Source: Cryptomeria japonica (taxonomy: Eukaryota; Streptophyta; Pinopsida; Cupressales; Cupressaceae). Taken from it: a stretch of 60,000 nucleotides of DNA. Of the stretch, positions 22,350 to 34,924 are shown one piece after another. Below the pieces are notes generated by a model. It had not been told where the DNA came from, searched no databases, and saw nothing but the letters and a program-made list of their open reading frames with translations. How positions within the stretch are numbered: position 1 is the first letter of the stretch; every line of letters starts with the position of its first letter. The translations under genes were made by a program, and so were the position numbers. The DNA lies in NCBI RefSeq assembly GCF_030272615.1, contig NC_081414.1, positions 332,865,427 to 332,925,426 of the forward strand, in the 5' to 3' direction.

Positions 22350-25041
22350 TGATAGTTCTGATACTTAATATAAGTACAAACACAATAGCCAACAAGATGA
22401 GAGGGGAGGGTGAATCATACAAACTTAATCATCCATAAAAACATCAGATTCAACCTCAGTAACATATATATCAGTCATATAACCAAAACTGTTAAACATG
22501 CAAACTTAAAAGCATATGAACAATATAAACCTCATAACACCAGATTTAATGTGGAAACCCAAATAGGGAAAAACCTGTAAAGCAGAAAATCGCGGTTGAA
22601 CCCTAGTTGGTCTTCCCTCTTCTAACTCCGAGGAGAGAGAAGGGAGGTTCGCTAGGATTCGATGGGTTTTCACTTACGGGAGAGACTTTACATTCAAAAG
22701 AGGGGTGGAAACTCATAAGATCCAATCCCACGCAATGCAAGATTGGATGCTAAATGAATTTCAAGGGTTTGGAAAGCAAAGCTACCCTCTTTTGTAAAGA
22801 ATGTTGATTAAGGAAATTAAGCTAAGGATGCATAGAAAGTCATAAAGATTTGCTTATAAACTGAGTTTAGGTTATAGGATGAAGCTGCGGACCTGGAATT
22901 AGCAGTAGAATGTCGATACGGCGCTGTCCTGCAAATTTGAGAAAAAGTTGTCGGGACGATGGCGCCCGGCGCCACAGTCCTCTGAAAAATCCGCGAAACG
23001 AAGTGGGATCGGTTCGTCTCTGCACAAGGATTCCAAATCTTCAATCTCAGCCGCGTACCTGCAACCTACAGACAGAAAAGCGAAGACGATTGGGGGGTTA
23101 GGGATTAGGGGTTTGCCTTTAGGTCAAACCCCGGTTTTGGAATTAACCAAGAAATGAGCAAGTGCTGTAAATGTAAATGACTGTAATGTAAAACAAGTAC
23201 TAATACCTTGTTCTAAGGATGTTGGTATCCTTATGTGCGAAGGTTTATATGTTGTATGTTGTATGTGATCTCCTCTTCAATGGTTGAATCCTTGACTTGA
23301 ATGGAGACTTGGAATGATCAATTGCTTGAAAGAATGCTTGAATGCTTGAATGCTTGAGTATAATTTCCACGCTTTGTACATATCCTCTTCATCTCCCAAA
23401 TGAGAGAGAAAAATGTAGTTTATATACTTGTCAATTAGGGCTGATAGACTGATTTTCCCGACCTTAGGCCGACTAGGGAATGTAATTTTCTAAATTGCAA
23501 ATGAAAAGACCCGATACCACTTAGGAAACCGGGCCCAAAATAGGACCCAGGGACCAGGGCGCTGGGCGCTCTGGTCCCACCTCCCGGGGCAGCAGGGTGC
23601 AAGGAGGTTCAGGCCAGGGTGCATGAAAAATGCAGTTTTTGGTGTCGTGAGCGAGTTTTGGGGTCTCCATTTAGGTTGTGTGTTGCGTTGCCATCGTGAA
23701 GACCGAAATGCAGTCGAAATTGCAAGTGTCGCAATTTTAGGACGCTACAAAACCATTGTGGGATTTCAGACCCATTAAGAAATATACTCTTCTAGAGTAT
23801 GCTTGGTTAAAAGCAAATCTTGTTAAGCATTACAAACACATTGCTAGATGTGACCCAGTTAAGGGATTTCCCTCAGATCTGTTAGGATCTTCACTTTGTT
23901 AGAAGTGACCTTGTCAAAGGATTTCAAAACACTCAATCAAAATGTCACCTTTCTAGAGGATTTACATATAAGACTGTTAAGTCCACTCGGTTAAGATATT
24001 TTCTGTCACTTTCACAAAATAACAGTAATAAAAATCTATCTGCAACTTCACATCTAAAATGCTAAAGCAGATTCTTATTTGTTCAATACAATCTAGACAT
24101 AGAACTAATCTTGTCTATTTGCTGGACTTCTATACTCTGTTATTCTAATAGGTCTTCAAGCTTCTGTGCTCAGTAATCACTATGTAGCATCCCTGTGCAT
24201 ACACTTTCCCGCATACATTGTTTATCAACAGTTTCCTATTTATAAACAATTAGGTAACCGCTTAATCTCCTTGATCACATTTCCCATGATTAATCATAGC
24301 CATCAGATCTTCAATCTTGTCTAGGTTCAATGCATCTTTCAATCTGAAAATGTTTTACCCCACCTTGGAACTTGCATAGTAGTCTTGGAACTTGTGCCAG
24401 GGTCTTGCGGTTCAATCTGAGCTGTAGATCTTCATGCCTACTTTCCATTGCCTTAGATTCATTAACAAACTTCTTCCACAGCTTACCAATCATTTGATCC
24501 ACTCCAACTCATCAACTTACTTCATTAAATACCACATGAAAACATTTAATGCATTCTGTTATAGCTCGGTTACAACTCGGTAACAACTCGGTGAATACTA
24601 AACTTCACTTGGTAGACATTTCATCTTCATTAACCAATAGCGATAACCTTAGGGTTTACCGACTAGGTTCCTTGATTGATAACATAGTATAGTATTAACC
24701 TTTACAATTTACAACATATGTATGATGTTAAAACAATCTAAAACATCATGATCTCATCATTGTTTGACTCGGTAGTAGTTGCCCATTGAATACCTTATTC
24801 ATCATATTCTTTCCTGTGTCTTTTACTGACATCTTTATAATCTTCATATTATACTTCTCAAGATATGGCAACATCATACTGAATTAGAAAATCAATTTCT
24901 TGACATCAATGACAAAATAATAATATCAAGACAGTAAAACCTCTTTAATCAGTTATATCCATAATCATCAACAACCTTCTCAATATCCTTAAGAAATGCC
25001 AACAATATTTCATTGTCTATTATAATGCAACATTGCCAACA
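22350..25041 (-). repeat. 3' LTR of copia element D, split by a solo LTR
   Basis: Outer end TGATAGTTCTGATAC at 22350 and inner end ...TTGCCAACA at 25041, next to the polypurine tract. Removing the insert and its target duplication leaves about 1,513 bp, within one base of the 5' LTR. Confidence 0.93.
22576..23749 (-). mobile_element. Solo LTR, copy 2 (same family as 8697-9758)
   Basis: 1,174 bp, TG...CA, with a perfect 5-bp duplication AAACC (22571-22575 and 23750-23754). It is the reverse complement of the solo LTR in element A: it shares the GC-rich stretch (about 23525-23640), the TATATAAA-type box (about 23418-23425, reversed) and the segments around CCTAGTCGTTCTCCCC-like sequence near its end. 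No internal coding region. Confidence 0.92.
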
Positions 25042-25053
25042 ATCTCCCCCTTT
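25042..25053 (-). other. Polypurine tract of element D
   Basis: ATCTCCCCCTTT on the plus strand, adjoining the 3' LTR. Further tract-like C-runs at about 25125, 25209 and 25225 repeat the clustered pattern seen in the other copia elements. Confidence 0.82.
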
Positions 25054-25472
25054 GGCATTGATGGCAAAACCAATTGATTTGACCTTAGTAGATTCAGATT
25101 GTTGTGATTCTAAAATGCTGAAATTCTCTCCCCCATACATTAGACTTCTCCTCATTTCTTCAGTCTTCTTTCCAATCTATGGTCTACTCAGTTTTCTCTT
25201 AGCCTTCTCCCCTTTTGTAGGTATTCTCCCCCTTTGACAACAATGTCAAAAAGAAAAGAACTAAAACATAATTTCTTTCTGTAAGAAGTGATTCCTGCTA
25301 TTGTGTATCAACTGAGTCTCGGTCAAAGCATTTGTCTTCAATTCCTACTCCTTGTAATTCTTGTATTAATTCCTATACACTTTTAGAAAACATCCTAAAA
25401 TGTATCACTCAGCATCAACTCCCGAAAAGATATTCATTAGAGTCATTAGATTGATGCTTTCATCGAACTCGG

Positions 25473-28400
25473 TCAATGAGTAGAAGATAGGGGTAGGACC
25501 CCTAACTTGCTTCTGAGATATTCAAAAGTGTCATTTGGTAGTGGCTTGGTAAAGATATTTTCTATTTGTTCTTTTGTGCTAACATATTCCAACACCACTT
25601 TCTTCTCTTGAGCTTCTTCTCTAAGATAATGATATTTGATAGATATGTACTTTGTCTTAGAGTGCATAACATGATTCTTTGAAATATTAATGGCACTAGT
25701 ATTGTCATAGAATATAGTTACTAGCTCAGTAACTTTCCGATTTATACCTTCCAACAATTGTTTGATCCATGCAATGTTGGTACAATTCAATGCTATAGCA
25801 ACTTATTAAACTTCTGTTGTTGACTGTGAAACACATCCTTGTTTCTTGCTAAGCCAACTCATTAGTCTTTCTCCTAAAAAGAAAGCTCCTCCACTTGTGC
25901 TTTTTCTATCATCAATGTTGCCTACCCAATCAGCATCAGTATAAACTTTTAAATCAAAATCATTTCCTTTCTGATATACTAAGCCATAATCCTCTGTGCC
26001 TTTCAAGTATCTAAAAATTCTTTTGATTATTGTCATGTGTGTTTCCTTAGGATCTGCAGAGAATCTTGCAATTATACCTACTGCATGTGCTATGTGTGGT
26101 CTGCTGTGAACAACATATTGTAGTTTTCCAATCATGGATCGGTAGAGTGTCTCATCAATAGATGCAGATTCATCATTCTTAGATAATTTATAGTTGGTAG
26201 TCATAGGAGTACTTACTAGTTTTGAATCATCCATTCCAAATTTCTTCAAGATTTCCTTTATGTACTTGGATTGAGTAATGAAAATCTTATTTTTCATTTG
26301 CAGTATCTGTAAACCTATAAAATACTTTATCTCACCACTTAATGACATCTCAAATTCTTTCCTCATTTCATTTCCAAAGTTCTTGCATAAAGAGTCATTT
26401 CCATAAAATATAATATCATCAACAAATATGGTTGAGATCAGTATTCCATTTTCATCATTCTTCATGTACATGCTATTGTTCTCACTTGTCCTTATAAAAC
26501 CAATCTTAATCAAATAAGAGTGCAATCTTTCATACCATGCTCTTGGTGCTTGTTTCAAACCATATAAAGCTTTGTTCAATTTACATACCTGATCTTTATT
26601 ATTGTCTTCAACAAATCCTTCAGGTTGTTCAATGAAAACTTCTTCTTCTAATGTTCCATTCAGAAATGCAGATTTGACATCCATTTAATATATCTTGAAG
26701 TTCTTGAAAGAAGCATAGGCCAACAATGTTCTTACTCCTTCAAGTCTAGCAACAGGCACAAAAGTTTCACCATAATCAATTCCTTCTTCTTGTGCATAAC
26801 CTTTGCAAACTAGTCTTGCTTTGTTTTGAATGACTTCTCCTTTTTCATTTAGCTTGTTTTTGAAAATCCACTTTGTATCGATTACATTTTTGTCCTTCGA
26901 TCTTGGGATTAGTGTCCATGTGTCATTCTTCTTGATTTGATCAATCTCTTCTATCATAGCATTTACCCAATCTTCACTATTAAATGCCTCTTTCACTATT
27001 CTCGGTTCAAATTCAGATATCAAACATGTGTTCTGTCTCAGTTTGTTCCTTGTCATCATTGGATCATCCTTATCTCCTATAATCTAACTTGGTGCATGAT
27101 GTCTTCTGACATACTTGGCTAATACAAGCTCGATAGGCTCTATATGATCTTCTTCATCACTCGGTAACTGGATATTCTCTTCATTTTCTTCAACAGTTTT
27201 CTCGGTAGGACTTCTCGGTTGAACATAGACAAATTCATCATAGTCTTCTGGTTCCTTGGAATTTCCTTCATTATTTCTTTCTGCAAATTCATCAATTTTC
27301 ACTTTTGCACTTTCTACTATTTTGTTAGATGATTTGATCAGACATTTAAATGCTTTGCTTCTAGAAGAATAACCTAGAAATGTTCCTTCTTCACTTTTCT
27401 GATCAAACTTGCCATTTCTATCATCTTTATGAACATAGCATCTACTTCCAAAGATTCTAAAATAACTAACATTAGGTTTCTTATCATACCAAATCTCATA
27501 CGGTGTCTTCAAAGTACCTTTCTTCAATTGAACTCAGTTGAAGGTGTAAATAGTTGTGCTTATTGCTTCTCTCTAAAATGTTTGTGGCACCTTCTTTTCA
27601 ATCATCAGTGTTCTAGCACAATCCACAATAGATCTGTTTCTTCTTTCAGCTATTCCATTTTGCCATGGAGTTCTCGGTGTAGAGACTTGTCTTTTAATAC
27701 CATGATCATTGCAGAATAAGTTGAATTTATCAGATGTGAACTCTCCTCCTATATCTGATCTAAGATAGTTCAGTTGTCTTCCTGTTTCATTTTCAACTCT
27801 TGCCTTGTACCATTTAAACATTTGAAAAGCTTCTGATTTTTCTTGTAAAAACATTACTGACATCATCCTTGAATAGTCATCCACAAATAATATGAAATAC
27901 TTATCACCATAATAACTTTGAACTTCCATAGAACCACAAAGATCAATGTGCACTAGATCTAAAATTCCCTTAGAAGTGTAAGACTTACTTGTAAAGCTTG
28001 ATCTTGTCATATTACCCATCTGGCATCCTCGACACATAACATTGTCAGGATTTTCAAGACTCGACAGACCTCTTACTCTGTGCTTCTTACTTATTTTGAT
28101 CAGATTATCAAAATTTACATGACAAAACCTTTTATGCCATAGCCAAGTATCATCAATCTTTGCATGCAAACACTTATTCTGAGTTGAGTCAAGGTGAAAT
28201 GCATTACCTTTTGTTTGTGTCTTGGTAGCAGCTAACTTTCCATTCTTGTCATGAACTTTGACGATTCCTTTCTGAAATTCTATTCGGTAACCTGTGTTGT
28301 TTAGTTGTGCTACACTCAACAAAATGTATTTCAAACCTTCAACCCAATAAACATCATTGCATCTTTCATTATCAAGAAGTGTTATAGATCCTTTACCTCT

Positions 28401-29657
28401 TACCAGACATGGTGCGTCATTACCAAATTTAACATAGCCTCCATCATAATCTTCTAACATAACAAACTTGTGTTTATCTCCTGTCATATGATGTGAGCAT
28501 CCACTATCTATAATCCAAGAATCATTAGTGTTTATGTGAGATATTAGGGATTTTTCTTCATACCTTTCTTCATCTGATCCATCCTTGATAGCCACATAAA
28601 CAACTTCCTCTCTATCAGTCTCATCTGATTTATCATCGTTAGATTCCTCATCAACTATTAAGCATGTCTTTCTATCTCTTCTTCTGAAGTCTCGGTGTCC
28701 TCTATAATGATTATCTATCTATCTATTATCTCGGTAATCTCTCTTTTCAGTAAAATCTTTGTCAGGATAGTTAAAAGCCATATGTCCTATCTTATCACAA
28801 TTGAAACATTTCAAAGGTAGTTTTCCTTTATACTTACCTTTGCCTCTCGATAACCTTTTGGCTAATAGTGCTTCAAACTCTTCTTGCTTTTTGATTTCAT
28901 CATATAGTTTGTGTACTTCTTCCATGTTCTTCTGAAATATTTTGCTTGCTCCACTATGATCTCCTTCAGAGTACTTATACTTTCTTTCATTGTAATCATT
29001 AGATTCATCAAGATGAAAAGAAATAAATGCATATTCAACTTTATTTATCGAAGATCCACTGTTATCAAAATTACTTAACTCAAATACATGTATCTTACCA
29101 ATAGTAGCATCCAAAGAAACTGGCATATTAGGTACAGACCTCAATTCATTGATTGCAGAAACTCGTATTGCATAAGCTGGTAGAAGGGTTCTCAACAACT
29201 TACTTGTTATATCCTTTTCTTCACTAGTTCGACTTGCTCCTTTGATTTGATTGACAATCTCCTTTAGTCTTGTATTATACTGAGTTATGTTCTCAACTTA
29301 ATTCATCCTCATAGATTCAAGTTGTCCTCTTAGACTGTCTACTTTTTCTCTTTGAACATGTTCATCTCCTCCATATACTAATATGAGCTTATCCCACATT
29401 GCCTTTGCATCATTGTAGCCTTCTAGATCATTAAACTCTGAATCAGTCAATGCAGATGTTATTTTAATCATTGCTTGAATATGTTCTTTCTTTGCCTTTA
29501 TCTCTTCCATAGTCAATGGATAGGTGCTTGGTGTAACAAAATCATTCTCTAGATAGTATACAACATATTCTCCAAATCCTGATAGATGTAGCTTCATCCT
29601 TTTCTGCCATGTATAGAAACTTGACTTGTTCAGCTTCAGTGCATCCCTCTTATACAT
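25473..29657 (-). pseudogene. Copia element D Gag-Pol, single frame with stops
   Basis: One frame on the minus strand runs from ATG 29657 to 25473, about 1,394 codons, broken only by stop codons near 29298, 28719, 27573, 27528, 27084, 26685 and 25806. Gag: MYKRDALKLNKSSFYTWQ, LRTLLPAYAIRVSAINEL, and a knuckle CFNCDKIGHMAFNY whose last cysteine is tyrosine. Protease: WIIDSGCSHHMTGDK near 28500. Integrase: WLWHKRFCHVNFD, HIDLCGS, DDYSRMMSV, LRSDIGGEF, ERRNRS. Reverse transcriptase: SAFLNGTLEEEVFIEQPEGF and IFVDDIIFYG. RNase H: VYTDADWVGNIDDRKSTSGG to KPLPNDTFEYLRSKLG. All domains are present in copia order. Most stops are explained by single transitions (Gln or Trp codons to stop). Confidence 0.94.
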
Positions 29658-29707
29658 CTTTGGATCTTTAACTCAAGTGCCTTTAAACTTTCCTTTCAGA
29701 GTCCAAA

Positions 29708-29719
29708 GCTCTGATACCA
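29708..29719 (-). other. Primer-binding site of element D
   Basis: GCTCTGATACCA on the plus strand, the complement of the standard TGGTATCAGAGC initiator-Met site, two bases from the LTR. Confidence 0.9.
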
Positions 29720-29721
29720 GT

Positions 29722-31235
29722 TGCTAGTTCTGATACTTAATATAAGTATAGATCCAATAGCCAACAAGATGAGAGGTGGGGGGTGAATCATACAAACTTA
29801 ATCATCCATTAAAACATCAGATTCAACCTCGGTAACATATATATCAGTCATATAACCAAAACTGTTAAACATGTAAACTTAAAAGCATATGAACAATATA
29901 AACCTCATAACACCAGATTTAACGTGGAAACCCAAATAGGGAAAAACCACCATGGGATTTCAGACCCACTAAGAAATATACTCTTCTAGAGTATGCTCGG
30001 TTAAAAGAAAATCCTGTTAAAGATTACAAACACATTGCTAGATGTGACTTGATTAAGGGATTTCCCTCAGATCTATTAAGATCTTCACTTTGTTAGAAGT
30101 GACCTTCTCAAAGGATTTCAAAACACTCAATCAGAATTTCACCTTGCTAGAGGATTTACATATAAGACTGTTAAGTCCACTCAGTTAAGATATTTTCTGT
30201 CACTTTCACAAAATAATAGTAATAAAAATCTATCTGCAACTTCACATCTAAAATGCTAAAGTAGATTCTTATTTGTTCAATACAATCTAGACATAGAACT
30301 AATCTTGTCTATCTACTGGGCTTCTATACTCAGTTATTCTAATAGGTCTTCAAGCTTCTATGCTCGGTAATCACTATGTAGCATCCCTATGCATACACTT
30401 GCTCACATACATTGTTTATCAACAGTTTCCTATTTATAAACAATTAGGTAACCGATTAATCTCCTTGATCACATTTCCCATGATCAATCATAACCATCAG
30501 ATCTTCAATCTTGTCTAGGTTCAATGCATCTTTCGATCTGAAAACATTTTACCTCGCCTTGGAACTTGCATAGTAGTCTTGGAACTTGTGCTAGGGTATT
30601 GTGGTTCAATATGAGCTGTAGATCTTCATGCCAACTTTCCATTGCCTTAGATTCATTAACAAACTTCTTCCACGGCTTACCAATCATTTGATCCGCTCCA
30701 GCTCATCAGCTTCCTTCATTAAATACTGCATGAAAACATTTAATGCACTCTATTATAGCTCGGTTACAACTCGGTGAATACTAAACTTCACTCTGTAGAC
30801 ATTTCATCTTCATTACCGATAGCGATAACCTTAGGGTTTACCGACTGGGTTCCTTGCTTGATAACATAGTATAGTATTAACCTTTACAATTTACAACATA
30901 TGTATGATGTTAAAACAATCTAAAACATCATGATCTCATCATTGTCTGACTCGGTAGTAGTTGCCCATTGAATACCTTATTCATCCCCTTATTCATCATA
31001 TTCTTTCCTGTGTCATTTACCAACATCTTTATAATCTTCATATCATACTTCTCAAGATATGGCAACATCATTCTGAATTAGAAAATCAATTTCTTGACAT
31101 CAATGACAAAATAATAATATCAAGACAGTAAAACATCTTTAATCAGTTATATCCATAATCATCAACAACCTTCTCAATATCCTTAAGAAATGCCAACAAT
31201 CTTTCATTGTTTGTTATAATGCAATATTGCCAACA
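29722..31235 (-). repeat. 5' LTR of copia element D
   Basis: 1,514 bp from TGCTAGTTCTG (29722) to GCCAACA (31235). It aligns along its whole length with the 3' LTR and lacks the solo LTR insert. Confidence 0.93.
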
Positions 31236-31789
31236 ACTGATGTATTAGTCATTGTTTTCAACTCATTAATAGCAGTTGCTTTCATTTTGTATGCCGGTGG
31301 AAATGCTCTTAAAACTTTAGAAATAATTTCATCTTCACTTAAGGATCCTCCACAACATTGTATTCCTAAAACAATTTCATTAACTCTTTCCATAAAAGCA
31401 GAAATTCTCTCATCTTCTTCCATTTTCAAATTTTCATACCGGACCCGAAAACATTCCAATTTTGCAATTTTGACAGTAATATCTCCTTCATTCCATGTCT
31501 CCAATTTATCCCAAATAGCTTTAGCAGTAGATCGGTCTGATAATCCCATGATTTGCTGATCTGGTAATGTGCTCAAAAGTGCTTCTCTTGCTTTGCATTC
31601 AATTTCTTGATCTTTACCCAATGTTGGTGGATTAGGTTGATTTGGTGTAGGAGCAATATAGTCATTCTTTTTAACTTCCCATATATCTCTTCCAATGCAA
31701 TTTAGATGTGTCTCCATTTTGATCTTCCATATACCATAGTTAGTTCCATCAAGTTTTAGACTATCCTTCCTGAAAATGTTTGTTTACAT
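31236..31789 (-). pseudogene. Copia element C Gag, N-terminal part
   Basis: The start codon at 31789 is followed at once by TAA where element A has serine codons. The frame then reads FRKDSLKLDGTNYGIW and METHLNCIGRDIWEVKKNDY, to AFPPAYKMKATAINELKTMT, where element D interrupts it at 31235. It is in the same frame as the C-terminal part at 21810-22349. It is the closest relative of the Gag of element A. Confidence 0.9.
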
Positions 31790-31832
31790 AGGATCTCCTC
31801 AAGCTGTTAGGATTTTGCAAAAAGAGGACTTA

Positions 31833-31844
31833 GCTTTGATACCA
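31833..31844 (-). other. Primer-binding site of element C
   Basis: GCTTTGATACCA on the plus strand, one base different from the standard initiator-Met site, two bases from the LTR. Confidence 0.85.
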
Positions 31845-31846
31845 AT

Positions 31847-32928
31847 TGTTAGGACCCAAAAGGTAACTGAGTGGGGGGGGGGGGTGAATCAGTTGTCAAT
31901 GAATTTCAACCCAATTATAACTTAATCAAACTTGATACTTAATATTGGTAAACCAAACTTAATGCTGGTTAACATATTAACAGTTAATATCAATACCAGT
32001 GAAACTTAATGCATGAAACAGAAAGAGAAACAACATCCACAACACATAACATGGAGATTTTAACATGGAAACCCTGTAAGGGGAAAAACCACAATGGGAA
32101 ACCTTATCCACAATCAGATGATACTACTACAGATAGTATGTGTATACAAATGGGGTCTGCACATGCAAAAAGGCCAACTGCCTAGAGTACACTGCTCAAA
32201 TGAGAGTCACAATGACCACAGTAAGATGGTTAAATCCTAGTATAATGTACTGCTCAAAATAGCATATCCAATGCTGGATTCAATACCGGTTAAGCTCTGA
32301 TAATGACCTTCAAACCTTACTTGAACCTTCTCTATGGTTTGCTCATATGATCTTCAATATTCGCACATACCATGTTGCAATACCATAACCTTACATACCA
32401 TATCCCATATCCTATATCTCATCAATTGAGATCTTACATATATACAAAACCTAAAACCAAATGTGTAGGTCGGCTCACTAAGAATATTACGATTAAATCA
32501 ATTACAAATAAGTCAATATGCAATGCATCATGTTAGCTCAATACATTAACAACAATATCCAATCAATAAATCATCTCCATAACATGTCGTACTGATCTGG
32601 AATAGTTAATGCATACCGGTCCATAACCTAGACCAATTTGCCGATAACAACAAATATGTCAACTTGATTAGACCATTAACAAAAATACCAAAACCAACTA
32701 TCCAAACCATGTCTTTGACTTAATCCTGTGATCTCCAGATGATAACATGTCGTCCTTAGTGTCGATGAACAATATAACCTATCGATGGACAATATACCAA
32801 TGACTGTGCATAGGTCACTGAACTTGTCGTTGAACACAATGTGCTGGTTCAACATAACCATAGATCTCCAGAAGGATAAGTGTTGACGTCAATGAAAAAA
32901 CTAATTCAACATATCCATAATACCAATA
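31847..32928 (-). repeat. 5' LTR of copia element C
   Basis: 1,082 bp, homologous along its length to 17344-18420 and to the LTRs of element A. A C-run (G-run on the plus strand at 31875-31885) lies near its inner end. Confidence 0.9.
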
Positions 32929-32933
32929 GATAA

Positions 32934-33099
32934 TATAATGAAGATTATGAACTAGATGAGAAGGTATTGTTTCCCGAGTAGTTTGGTCCTTGAAAGCCTA
33001 GTGGAGTAAGTTGGCATAAAAAATATGTATTGATGTGTGCTCAAAACAATGCTCTGCATTCCTTCAAATTTTCAGATGTGGTCTTATGGACTTGGGCAT
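32934..33099 (+). other. Unassigned flank of element C
   Basis: Once joined to 17200-17343 across element C, this reads as ordinary AT-rich DNA. One frame (LMCAQNNALHSFKF, then LWTWAYDAVKVG) looks gene-like but contains stops, and I cannot assign it. Confidence 0.25.
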
Positions 33100-33909
33100 A
33101 TGACGCAGTCAAGGTAGGGACATCCAATGAAGGACATCTCCATCTTATAGCCTATAACACAAACACCATGCAAGATACTAGCAACCGGTAACACAACACA
33201 AGATCTAACCGGTAAACAGATAAAGAGCAACCTAACTGGTAGAAGCAACACACAATATAACCAGTAACTTGATAGATCAATAAGTATAATCATTTAGTGA
33301 ATTAAATATGCCTTCAGCAGCTATACATGTTGGGCCACAACCTAGGATTACAAAAAAATCCATACAACAAAAAACTAAGATCCACAAATCTTCTGCTCGA
33401 TAAATAGGTCTTCGGTAAGAGTTCACTATTCTGCACTGATCCGGACCTTAGTCCCTCTAGAATTCAGTCCCCCCGAACTAGAATCTCTCTGGAAACTACA
33501 TCTTCACTTGATCTCTTCTTTCTCCGACCACTATCCTACAAAATGAATCTCTAAACTTTACCTTTATACCATCCGTAAGCAACAACAACTTGATCAAGTC
33601 GGCCAAAGAAAAATCGGTTCATGATGAAACGTGTAAACGATAACATGTTGGCCCAAATCACCAAGAACATCTTCAAATGCATAAAAATTCATGCGGTCCT
33701 CTAGAAACATTAGAAAAGACCCAAAACAACATCACTCAATGATCCACAAGTTACGAAAACCACCTGCAACCCAATTCATCTTCACTCCATACACTACAAA
33801 ACCAACCAGTAAGAACATACCAATGTTGGGCCAATATTAGAATAAATGTATCTCATCAAGATCAAATCCAAAAGCCGGTTAGAACTACTTCGGTGCTCCT
33901 GCATCAACA
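33100..33909 (-). repeat. LTR-like block, possibly a solo LTR or fragment
   Basis: On the minus strand it begins TGTTGATGCAGGAGCACC at 33909, almost the same as the start of the gypsy LTR at 35190 (TGGTGATGCAGGAGCATCC). A TATA-like GGTATAAAGG lies about 335 bp further on (near 33570). The low-coordinate end is not clear, no target duplication was found, and no coding region is attached. Confidence 0.45.
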
Positions 33910-34092
33910 TATTCTTTATTTTCTATGGGAATCGCACTCCAATATTTTCAAGTCCCTTGTGTTTCAAATGGTCTAGTTAGTAATTGTTGTTGGCTGAGAG
34001 TTTAGTTCTCTATCAAAAGTGGTATGGAAAACGCTTCACATTTCTCCACATTGATGTTTCTGTTGTTGTGACTTGAAGGACATGTTTACATT

Positions 34093-34342
34093 ATATATTT
34101 TGTGTCTTAGTTTAGTTATCGGATGATGTAGTGGTCTACAAGAAATCATATTGTGTTATGTGTTTGGTTGGCTATCCAGAATGAAGTGTTTAGTATCAGT
34201 TATGTTATGCCAATATGATCTTGATATCAAGTGAATGAAAGTTTTGAGAATGTTTCTAGATGTTCATGGAACATCTTGGTGTACTTTGTATAGTACTAGA
34301 AGGTCTCTTTGATAAAACATGGCTACTAGAATCTATCTTTTA
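34093..34342 (+). repeat. 0.25 kb direct repeat, copy 1
   Basis: From ATATATTTTGTG to GAATCTATCTTTTA, about 85-90% matched by 34925-35179. It contains the marker GTACTAGAAGGTCT-like segment (TAGTACTAGAAGGTCTCTTT). The space between copies (34343-34924) has no gene I can support; the open frame 34260-34568 overlaps the repeat and looks fortuitous. Confidence 0.8.
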
Positions 34343-34924
34343 TGGAAACTGCTTTGGTTTGACTGACTTGTGTGGTTCCTTAGCATTTAGTGAATCCTTG
34401 GATGTATCCATTTTATTAAAAGTTTGCATTATATTTATTTTGGGTCCTACCTTGGGGTGTGTGGATTTAAATTTGGATTGTTCATCTAAAACATATATTT
34501 TGGGCCAACTTACAGCATGTTGTTTGATGCTTCTACATGCTACCTTGTTGCCAACCTTTAGAAGATGATTGATAGCATGTGAATTGTTCCTACCTTCTTG
34601 GAAGGAAGTTTCAATATATTTTTAGCTCCTATATATCTCCTAGATTTTACCACTTTCACCACATTTATGTTTTTGGTGGCCGATTTGATAGGACCAATGC
34701 TTGTCCTTTGTTCTGGCTAACCTAGTTGATGTTTTATATGAAGAAAGTATATATAGAAGGTCAAGTTTATTTTTAAGGCATGAGTGAGTGCGAATGCGTG
34801 TGACTATGTGTGGATCAATGTGTGTGCTACACCTACATGATTATATTATTTGTAGAAGTCAATTGTGATAAAGTTAGTGTGTGGTGGTTTTAATGGAGTT
34901 AGTCACTTGAGATAGAGATTCAAC

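Larger units (their letters stand above)
22350..31235 (-). mobile_element. Ty1/copia LTR retrotransposon D, nested in element C
   Basis: Minus-strand element of 8,886 bp with TG...CA ends and a perfect ACTGA duplication (22345-22349 and 31236-31240). LTRs of about 1,514 bp flank one gag-pol frame, and the 3' LTR contains a solo LTR (22576-23749). The two LTRs look about 95% alike by eye, so it is the youngest copia copy here. It is a different family from A and C, with a distinct Gag and LTR, but shares the primer site and polypurine neighbourhood. Confidence 0.96.
17344..32928 (-). mobile_element. Ty1/copia LTR retrotransposon C, split by nested element D
   Basis: The minus-strand element has LTRs at 31847-32928 (5') and 17344-18420 (3') and a perfect 5-bp target duplication GATAA (17339-17343 and 32929-32933). 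Its gag is interrupted at 22350-31235 by element D, with ACTGA duplicated at both junctions. Without D it is about 6.7 kb. The outer LTR ends have decayed from TG to TA (32927-32928 on this strand). Proteins and LTRs match element A, so A and C are one family. Confidence 0.95.

Noticed and set aside
32934-33099. Possible host exon joined across element C
   Set aside because: Stops in all plausible frames and no recognisable domain, so it was left as unassigned DNA.
34260-34568. 102-codon frame on the plus strand
   Set aside because: It overlaps the 0.25 kb direct repeat but is not kept in the second copy, and it matches no known pattern.
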